A stretch of 7,209 nucleotides of DNA from JAAFHS01 sp031396505. Lineage in GTDB: Bacteria; Pseudomonadota; Alphaproteobacteria; Rhodobacterales; Rhodobacteraceae. Within the stretch, counting starts at the first letter, position 1; the number at the start of each line of letters is the position of its first letter. The stretch covers positions 1 through 7,209 of the forward strand of contig JANNKX010000079.1 of the NCBI GenBank assembly GCA_031396505.1, read 5' to 3'. Below the pieces are notes generated by a model. The model did not search any database and was not told the DNA's origin. It was given only the letters and a program-made list of their open reading frames with translations. The translations under genes were made by a program, and so were the position numbers. Positions 1 to 4,498 of the stretch are shown here, one piece after another.

Positions 1-369
1 ACGGACGAGGCCCTGCTGCCCACGGGCGAGGTGCGCAGCGTGGCGGGCACGGCGTTTGATTTCCGCAACGGGCGGATCATCACACCGGGCGATCCGGCGA
101 TGGATCTGAACTTCTGTGTGTCGGACGCGCGACTGCCCTGCCGCGCGGTCTTGTGGCTGCAAGGGGGCGATGTGACGATGGCCTTTGCGACCACCGAACC
201 GGGCGTGCAGGTCTATGACGGCGCGGGCGGTGTGCCGCCCTATGCAGGGCTGGCGATCGAGGCGCAGGGCTGGCCGGATGCACCGCATCACGCGGGGTTT
301 CCGTCAGTGGACCTGCACCCCGGTGACACCTATCAGCAGATCACGGAATGGCGGTTTGGCCGGGTGTGA
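1..369 (+). CDS. galM: Aldose 1-epimerase, C-terminal part (5' end outside window)
   Basis: Frame 1 is open from the first base to the TGA at 367-369, giving the last 122 residues of a protein usually about 330-350 residues long. Aldose 1-epimerase (mutarotase) interconverts the alpha and beta anomers of aldoses such as galactose and glucose in the cytoplasm. Family hallmarks visible are an LLPTGE segment at fragment residues 5-10, GTAFDFR at 16-22, and the C-terminal block AIEAQGWPDAPHH (about 85-97), followed by FP, LHPGDTY and ITEWRF. Glu87 in AIEAQ fits the catalytic base of the family. The GTG at position 31 lies inside the conserved PTGE-V region and is not a start. The fragment has no lysine. 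The next gene on the same strand, a GAPDH, starts 78 bp downstream. The family is secure; the sugar substrate cannot be told from this fragment. Confidence 0.9.
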   Translation, partial: TDEALLPTGEVRSVAGTAFDFRNGRIITPGDPAMDLNFCVSDARLPCRAVLWLQGGDVTMAFATTEPGVQVYDGAGGVPPYAGLAIEAQGWPDAPHHAGFPSVDLHPGDTYQQITEWRFGRV

Positions 370-373
370 CGGG

Positions 374-379
374 TACAAT
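374..379 (+). promoter_or_regulatory. Possible -10 element ahead of the GAPDH gene
   Basis: TACAAT differs by one base from the sigma-70 -10 consensus and lies in the locally AT-richer gap just after galM. No convincing -35 hexamer sits 16-18 bp upstream, where the sequence is GC-rich galM coding DNA. If used, transcription would begin near 386 and give a leader of about 60 nt. A low-confidence call made from pattern alone. Confidence 0.3.
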
Positions 380-381
380 GT

Positions 382-391
382 TTTGATCAAA
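382..391. repeat. Perfect 10-bp palindrome TTTGATCAAA (possible operator)
   Basis: TTTGATCAAA is its own reverse complement and would cover the start point predicted from the TACAAT at 374-379, a typical repressor position. A second TTGATC follows at 397-402, repeating the TTGATC at 383-388 with a 14-bp period. The half-site resembles an FNR/CRP-family half-site (TTGAT), but the usual 4-bp spacer is absent, so I do not call it an FNR box. Confidence 0.35.
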
Positions 392-417
392 CGGCATTGA
401 TCGGCGCTGCCTTGCGT

Positions 418-436
418 GCTTTGTGATGCACAAAGC
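418..436 (+). promoter_or_regulatory. 8-bp inverted repeat abutting the GAPDH ribosome-binding site
   Basis: GCTTTGTG (418-425) and CACAAAGC (429-436) are perfect reverse complements around the 3-base spacer ATG. The right arm ends exactly where the Shine-Dalgarno sequence GGAGGG (437-442) begins, 11 bases before the start codon. It could be a DNA operator for a dimeric repressor or a short RNA hairpin next to the ribosome-binding site. It is not a terminator, since no U-tract follows. The repeat is certain; the function is inferred. Confidence 0.5.
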
Positions 437-447
437 GGAGGGCGGTC

Positions 448-1422
448 ATGCGCGTGTTCATCAACGGGTTCGGGCGGATCGGGCGGTCGGTGCTGCGGGC
501 GTTCGCATTGACGCCGGACCGTTGGCCGGGGCTGCAGATCGTGGGGATCAACGATATCGCGGCGGCCGAAATGTGCGCCTATCTATTTGAATATGACAGC
601 GTTTTCGGGCCATGGCGCGGCACGGTTTCCCTGACGGATGGTGCATTGGTGGTCAACGGCATCACGATTCCGCTGCATTGCGCGCGCGATATTTCCGGAC
701 TGGTGTTGACGGGTGTCGACGTGGTGATGGAATGCACGGGCCGCGCGGATACCGGTGATGTGGCCGGGCGCGGGTTGGTGGCGGGGGCGCGGCGCGTACT
801 GGTATCGGGGCCATCGGCGGCTGCGGAATACACGGTGGTTCTGGGTGCGAATGACGCAGGGTTGCGCGATCAGCGGATCGTGTCGAATGCGTCTTGCACG
901 ACCAATGCGCTGGCGCCGCTGGTGCGGTTGATCGACGAAAACTGGGGCGTGGTGACGGGGTCGATGACGACGATCCACTGCTATACCGGGTCGCAGCCCA
1001 CCGTGGATGCACCCGCAGCGGATTTCGCGCGGTCGCGCGCGGCGGCGCTGTCGATGGTGCCGACGACGACAAGCGCGCAGCGGTTGCTGGATACGGTGCT
1101 GCCGGGCGTTGCGGGGCGGATTGCGGGGTCGGCGGTGCGGGTGCCAGTGGCATCAGTCAGCGCGGTTGATCTGGCGGTGATGGTCGCGCGGGTGCCGGAT
1201 GTGGCGGCGGTGAACGCAGCGTTTCGCGGCGCAGGCGGGGTGATCGGGGCGACGGACCGGGCGCTGGTATCATCAGACTTGCGGGCGCGCAGTGAAAGCA
1301 TCGTGATGGCCTTGCCAGAAACGCGGATCACGCAGGGCGGGATGGTACGGGTGTTCGGCTGGTATGACAACGAATGGGGATTTTCCAACCGGATGCTGGA
1401 TGTGGCACGACTGATGGGATGA
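448..1422 (+). CDS. gap: Type I glyceraldehyde-3-phosphate dehydrogenase, divergent and lysine-free
   Basis: The 324-residue product belongs to the phosphorylating GAPDH family, which converts glyceraldehyde 3-phosphate, phosphate and NAD(P)+ to 1,3-bisphosphoglycerate in the cytoplasm. The start ATG has GGAGGG 5 bp upstream. An N-terminal Rossmann fold shows NGFGRIG at residues 6-12, and Asn35-Asp36 at the end of the second strand suggests NAD preference. The catalytic motif ASCTTN (148-153) carries Cys150; His177 lies in TTIHCYTGSQ; Arg231 in RVPVASVSAVDL matches the substrate-phosphate arginine; the C-terminal YDNEWG is at 306-311. Oddities: the usual STGAAK phosphate loop reads TTSAQR (207-212), putting Ser where Gly is normal and Arg where Lys is normal, and there is no lysine in the whole protein. 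It is slightly shorter than typical (about 330-335). This looks like a secondary GAPDH paralogue. Erythrose-4-phosphate dehydrogenase is possible but less likely, because Epd has a different sequence after TTIH. Confidence 0.93.
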   Translation: MRVFINGFGRIGRSVLRAFALTPDRWPGLQIVGINDIAAAEMCAYLFEYDSVFGPWRGTVSLTDGALVVNGITIPLHCARDISGLVLTGVDVVMECTGRADTGDVAGRGLVAGARRVLVSGPSAAAEYTVVLGANDAGLRDQRIVSNASCTTNALAPLVRLIDENWGVVTGSMTTIHCYTGSQPTVDAPAADFARSRAAALSMVPTTTSAQRLLDTVLPGVAGRIAGSAVRVPVASVSAVDLAVMVARVPDVAAVNAAFRGAGGVIGATDRALVSSDLRARSESIVMALPETRITQGGMVRVFGWYDNEWGFSNRMLDVARLMG

Positions 1423-1431
1423 GGGTTTGCG

Positions 1432-2049
1432 ATGTATACACCGGCGCATTTTCAGGAAATCGACGCGGATGAAATTGCCGGGGTGATCGCGGCGGCCCCG
1501 CTGGCCTGTATCGTGGCGCAGACGGATGCGGGGTTGATCGCCAATCACATTCCGCTGCTGGCCGCCCCGGATGGCAGGCTAATCGGGCATGTGGCGCTGG
1601 CCAATGACATGCACCGCATGGTGGCGGACGGGCAAGAGGTGCTGGTGATCTTCCGGGGGGATGAGGCCTATATCTCGCCCAACTATTACCCGTCAAAGGC
1701 GGTGCATCACCGGCATGTGCCGACCTGGAATTATCAGGTGGTGCATGTGTATGGGGGCATCACGTTTCAGCATGACACGCAGACGAAACGGGCGGCGGTG
1801 GGCTTGCTGACGCGGTTGCATGAACGGCGGGTAAACGGGGATGCAGGCTGGCGGATGCGGGATGCACCGGCGGATTACATGGACCAGATGCTGGGCAATA
1901 TCGTGGCGTTCCGGATTGCGGTGCGGCGGACGCTGGCGAAATCAAAGCTCAGCCAGAACCGTGAGGCGGGCGATCACGCGGGTGCGGTGGCGGGGCTGGA
2001 TGCGGCGGGGGCCGCGGCGATGGCGGCCCGGATGCGGCGGCGAAAGTGA
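1432..2049 (+). CDS. paiB: PaiB-type FMN-binding protein (putative negative transcriptional regulator)
   Basis: The 205-residue product has the full length and motifs of the PaiB family: an MYTPAHF start, LIANHIPLL at 35-43, GHVALAN at 52-58, AYISPNYYPSK at 79-89, VPTWNYQVVHVYG at 96-108, and the C-terminal KSKLSQNR at 170-177. The family has an FMN-binding split-barrel fold. Bacillus subtilis PaiB is described as a negative regulator of sporulation and protease genes; whether alphaproteobacterial members bind DNA is uncertain. The start ATG lies 9 bp after the GAPDH stop, and its Shine-Dalgarno GAGGG (1421-1425) overlaps that stop codon, so the two genes are probably co-transcribed and may be translationally linked. 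No paiA-like acetyltransferase gene is adjacent. The tail from about 190 is Ala/Arg-rich. Confidence 0.9.
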   Translation: MYTPAHFQEIDADEIAGVIAAAPLACIVAQTDAGLIANHIPLLAAPDGRLIGHVALANDMHRMVADGQEVLVIFRGDEAYISPNYYPSKAVHHRHVPTWNYQVVHVYGGITFQHDTQTKRAAVGLLTRLHERRVNGDAGWRMRDAPADYMDQMLGNIVAFRIAVRRTLAKSKLSQNREAGDHAGAVAGLDAAGAAAMAARMRRRK

Positions 2050-2145
2050 AGCGGGCACCGAGCCGGTTTGGCGTCTGCACAAAATCTGCTGCATTCCCCG
2101 GCAAAGTCGCGACATGCGGGTGGGCAGAAGGGTGCCAGTTATGGT

Positions 2146-2160
2146 GCAAAGGGCTTTTGC
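2146..2160. repeat. Short inverted repeat GCAAA-N5-TTTGC in the gap before the two-component genes
   Basis: GCAAA (2146-2150) and TTTGC (2156-2160) are reverse complements separated by 5 bp, about 70 bp upstream of the response-regulator start. Related words recur in this 180-bp gap: GCAAAG at 2101-2106 and 2146-2151, and TTTTGCG at 2155-2161 and 2199-2205. The gap also holds an 8-bp palindrome GTCGCGAC at 2106-2113. I see no convincing sigma-70 promoter, no strong terminator after the PaiB gene and no small gene here. A binding site for the neighbouring regulator is possible but unproven. Confidence 0.25.
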
Positions 2161-2229
2161 GCGATTTGGGGTTTCGGATGGGTGGCGTTCGGGGCACATT
2201 TTGCGGCGGGGCATGACGGGGCGGGGTGA

Positions 2230-2916
2230 ATGATGCGTATCCTGATTGTTGATGACGACCCGCATATCCGTGAGGTGCTGACGATTGCCCTTGAGCGTGG
2301 TGGCTTTGTGGTACTGCGCGCGGGCGACGGGCAGGCGGCCCTGCGGATGGCGGCGCGCGATACGCCTGATCTGATGATCCTGGATATAGGCATGCCGGAA
2401 ATGGACGGGCTGGAAGTGTGCCGCCGTCTGCGTGCGACATCGGACCTGCCGATCCTGTTCCTGACGGCGCGGGATGATGAGGTGGACCGCATTCTTGGCC
2501 TTGAAATGGGGGCGGATGACTACGTGACCAAACCCTTCAGCCCGCGTGAGTTGGTGGCGCGGGTGCGCGCGATCCTGAAGCGCAGTGTGGTACAGGCACC
2601 GCGCGCAGGGCGACTTGAGGTCGGGGCAGTGATGGTTGACGTCGCCCGGCATCTGTGTGTGGTGGAGGGCCAAGCGGTGGACCTGACTCCGACGGAAATG
2701 CAGTTTCTGGCGCGTCTGATGCAGCATCCTGATCACATCGTCAGCCGGGCGCAGTTGTGTGATGCGGTCTGGGGGCCGCGATCGGCGATTTCGGACCGCA
2801 CGATCGACAGCCATCTGCGCAATCTGCGGCGCAAGCTGGGCGCGGCGGGGTGCAGTGACGCGGTGGACACCGTGCATGGCGTCGGGGTCAGGATGGGTGC
2901 ATGCCAGACCGCGTGA
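2230..2916 (+). CDS. OmpR/PhoB-family two-component response regulator
   Basis: The 228-residue product has an N-terminal receiver domain (about 3-116) and a C-terminal winged-helix DNA-binding domain (about 128-223). Receiver residues are complete: acidic Asp8-Asp10, phosphoacceptor Asp52 in LILDIGMPEMDG, Thr79 in FLTAR, and Lys101 in VTKPFSPREL. The effector domain shows LTPTEMQFLARLMQ, VSRAQLCDAVWG, DRTIDSHLRNLRRKLG and a C-terminal HGVGVRMG, typical of OmpR-type trans_reg_C. Two ATG codons occur in tandem (2230 and 2233); either could be used, and a G-rich tract precedes them. The 3' end overlaps the kinase gene by 16 bp, so the two form a cognate pair. It should act as a phosphorylation-controlled transcription factor in the cytoplasm. 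The signal and regulon are unknown, and I could not assign it to a named system. Confidence 0.95.
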   Translation: MMRILIVDDDPHIREVLTIALERGGFVVLRAGDGQAALRMAARDTPDLMILDIGMPEMDGLEVCRRLRATSDLPILFLTARDDEVDRILGLEMGADDYVTKPFSPRELVARVRAILKRSVVQAPRAGRLEVGAVMVDVARHLCVVEGQAVDLTPTEMQFLARLMQHPDHIVSRAQLCDAVWGPRSAISDRTIDSHLRNLRRKLGAAGCSDAVDTVHGVGVRMGACQTA

Positions 2917-3851
2917 CGCGCAAGTGGCGGCCACCCCTGCTGCTGGTGCTGGGCGGCACGCTGGGTGCGGTGCTGGCCCTGCCTTTGGCGGGGGTTTTGG
3001 CGCTGCGTGTGCTGAACCCGGTGTTCGGGTTCCGGCAATCGGCCTTGATGATTGCGGCGGTTATTCTGGTGGCGACGGCAATCCTTGGCTATCTGCTGTG
3101 GCGGCTGCTGCTGCGCCCGGTGCGGGCGCTGGCGGCGCATGCGCATGGGGTGCGGGTGGGTGCGGCGGTGGTGCCGCCTGCGCATTATGGCACATCGGAA
3201 TTGCGCGATCTGGGGCAGGCGGTGCTGGATATGGCGGCAACGCTGCAAAACCGCGAAGCGACGATCCGCACCTATACCGACCATGTCACGCATGAGATGA
3301 AAACGCCGCTGACGGCCATCATCGGGGCGGCAGAAATGCTGCAGGATGGTACGGATGACGCGCGGCTGGTGGGCACGATCACGGCGGCAGCACAGCGGAT
3401 GCAGGCGCAACTGACGGCGCTGCAACGCAGTGCGGCGGCGCGCGACCCGGGTTATGATGGCGACACGACATTGGGCGCGGTGGTGCCGGGTCTGCGCGAT
3501 GCGTTCGACATGCAGATCATTGTGCAGGGCGAAGGCGTGCCGCTGCCGCTGGCGGCAGAGGGGTTGGACATCGTGCTGCGGCAGTTGTTGCAGAACGCAG
3601 GCGGGCATGGGGCAAAGGTTGTGACGTTGACGGCTGCGCGGGGGGTCTTGCGGGTGCACGACGATGGCACGGGGATATCAGCGGGCAACGCTGCGCGCAT
3701 TTTCGATGCGTTCTTTACCACGCGGCGCGAGGCGGGTGGCACGGGCATGGGCCTGACCATCGCGCGCAACGTGCTGACAGCGCACGGGGCAACGATTGAT
3801 CTGGTGCCGGGTGATGAGGGCGCGGCGTTCGAAATCCGCTTTGCTGGATAA
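2901..3851 (+). CDS. Membrane sensor histidine kinase with minimal periplasmic loop
   Basis: The 316-residue inner-membrane kinase is the partner of the overlapping response regulator. Two hydrophobic helices at about 12-36 and 48-71 are separated by only about ten residues (around 38-47), followed by a HAMP-like linker (about 72-120). The HisKA motif THEMKTPLTA carries phosphoacceptor His131. The ATPase domain has an N-box LLQNAGGHG (Asn232), G1 box DDGTGI (254-259), F-box FDAFFTT (268-274) and G2 box GGTGMGL (279-285). The start ATG at 2901 overlaps the regulator's stop by 16 bp and has AGGA 7 bp upstream. An alternative GTG at 2913, giving a 4-bp GTGA overlap, lacks a good ribosome-binding site. 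The N-box deviates from the usual N-A-x-K/R pattern, with Gly-Gly where a basic residue is common. The stop codon lies 8 bp from the end of the convergent downstream gene. Confidence 0.93.
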   Translation: MPDRVTRKWRPPLLLVLGGTLGAVLALPLAGVLALRVLNPVFGFRQSALMIAAVILVATAILGYLLWRLLLRPVRALAAHAHGVRVGAAVVPPAHYGTSELRDLGQAVLDMAATLQNREATIRTYTDHVTHEMKTPLTAIIGAAEMLQDGTDDARLVGTITAAAQRMQAQLTALQRSAAARDPGYDGDTTLGAVVPGLRDAFDMQIIVQGEGVPLPLAAEGLDIVLRQLLQNAGGHGAKVVTLTAARGVLRVHDDGTGISAGNAARIFDAFFTTRREAGGTGMGLTIARNVLTAHGATIDLVPGDEGAAFEIRFAG

Positions 3852-3859
3852 GGGCGGCG

Positions 3860-4360
3860 TCAATCCCCTAAGATCTGCGGCACAACATGCGCCACCACGG
3901 CATCGACATTCTGCGCGGTGATGGCAGGATCGGTCGACAGGACGCGGACCGTCAGCAGATCGCTGTCCCGCAGCACCACGACGGTTTGCGCGGCCTGCCC
4001 GCCGATAGCATACGTCGTGGCCCAGCCCACCGCAGGCGGCACGTCAAGGCCGCGCAGGGTGCAGGCGGGATCGCGCTGTTGGCACAGGGTTTCCATATGG
4101 GCAAAGGTGGTTTCACCCGACCGGATACGGCCTTCGGTGCCGTCATCCTGACGGCCGATCTGCAGGTCGATCACGGGGGCACCTGTGCAATCAAGGCAGG
4201 CCAGCGTTGCGCGGTCGGGTTCAAGGCGGGAAATCCATGCGCCGGGTGACAGTGTGGCGGTATCGACGGCGATGCTGGAAAGATCCGGATTGCCCAGACC
4301 TTCGGCAAAGGCGGGTGCGGCGGCCATGGCTGCAATACACCAAACGCGAACGATACGCAT
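3860..4360 (-). CDS. Small secreted (periplasmic) protein of unknown function with four cysteines
   Basis: The 166-residue product begins with a clear Sec signal peptide: MRIVR, then a hydrophobic core, then APAFA with probable cleavage after Ala19 (AFA|EG). The start is ATG at 4358-4360, with GGAGG 5 bp upstream (4366-4370 on the plus strand). A GTG four codons earlier lies inside that ribosome-binding site and is rejected. The mature protein, about 147 residues, has four cysteines, Cys55 and Cys58 (CLDC) and Cys93 and Cys100, which could form two disulfides in the periplasm. There is no lipobox, no further membrane segment and no lysine. The C-terminal half (WATTYAIGG, TVVVLRDSDLLTVRVLS, NVDAVVAHVV) looks like a compact beta-rich domain ending in a helix. 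I do not recognise the family. It converges on the kinase gene and diverges from the 5-oxoprolinase gene, sharing its upstream region. Confidence 0.85.
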   Translation of the reverse strand: MRIVRVWCIAAMAAAPAFAEGLGNPDLSSIAVDTATLSPGAWISRLEPDRATLACLDCTGAPVIDLQIGRQDDGTEGRIRSGETTFAHMETLCQQRDPACTLRGLDVPPAVGWATTYAIGGQAAQTVVVLRDSDLLTVRVLSTDPAITAQNVDAVVAHVVPQILGD

Positions 4361-4376
4361 ATCAACCTCCACGACT

Positions 4377-4388
4377 GTGACAATTCAC
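4377..4388. repeat. Inverted repeat GTGA-N4-TCAC in the divergent promoter region
   Basis: GTGA (4377-4380) and TCAC (4385-4388) are reverse complements around a 4-bp spacer, located 17 bp upstream of the start of the minus-strand secreted-protein gene. The shape resembles a small dimeric-repressor operator, but it is short enough to occur by chance. A CRP site would need a 6-bp spacer. Confidence 0.25.
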
Positions 4389-4407
4389 CGTCGAACATGC
4401 CCGAAGA

Positions 4408-4422
4408 TGTCGTGCGGCGACA
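4408..4422. repeat. Inverted repeat TGTCG-N5-CGACA in the divergent promoter region
   Basis: TGTCG (4408-4412) and CGACA (4418-4422) are perfect reverse complements with a 5-bp spacer. They sit near the middle of the 138-bp region between the two divergent genes and upstream of the TTGACA at 4448. This is a plausible operator that could act on both genes. The repeat is seen; the function is inferred. Confidence 0.35.
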
Positions 4423-4447
4423 AGTCCGGAATTTGCCTCGCAAAGCG

Positions 4448-4453
4448 TTGACA
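4448..4453 (+). promoter_or_regulatory. Possible -35 element of the 5-oxoprolinase gene
   Basis: TTGACA is a perfect sigma-70 -35 hexamer in the divergent gap, 45 bp before the ATG at 4499. No good -10 is found 16-19 bp downstream; the best windows, around 4471-4477, read GACCCA or ACCCAT. If real, transcription would start near 4483, just ahead of the G-rich ribosome-binding site. Confidence 0.3.
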
Positions 4454-4498
4454 GTGCCGCGATGATGCCTGACCCATGGCTGCAAGAGGGGGCGCTGC

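Noticed and set aside
383..402. FNR/CRP-type binding site in the galM-gap gap
   Set aside because: TTGAT half-sites are present, but the required TTGAT-N4-ATCAA spacing is not.
1942..2934. Long minus-strand open frame (330 codons) opposite the response regulator
   Set aside because: Its product is rich in Arg, His, Gln and Pro with no domain, as expected antisense to a GC-rich gene, and the plus strand encodes an unmistakable OmpR-family regulator.
2733..3659. Minus-strand open frame (308 codons) opposite the kinase
   Set aside because: Low-complexity His/Arg/Gln-rich translation, no ribosome-binding site, and fully covered by the kinase gene with all its motifs.
3852..3859. Bidirectional terminator between the kinase and the convergent secreted-protein gene
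   Set aside because: Only 8 bp separate the stop codons and there is no stem-loop with a T-tract there.
4361..4372. GTG start four codons upstream for the secreted protein
   Set aside because: The GTG lies within the ribosome-binding site GGAGG that serves the ATG at 4358-4360, and the signal peptide reads best from that ATG.
4376..4388. CRP-like site TGTGA...TCAC
   Set aside because: The spacer is 4 bp, not 6, and the outer bases do not match.
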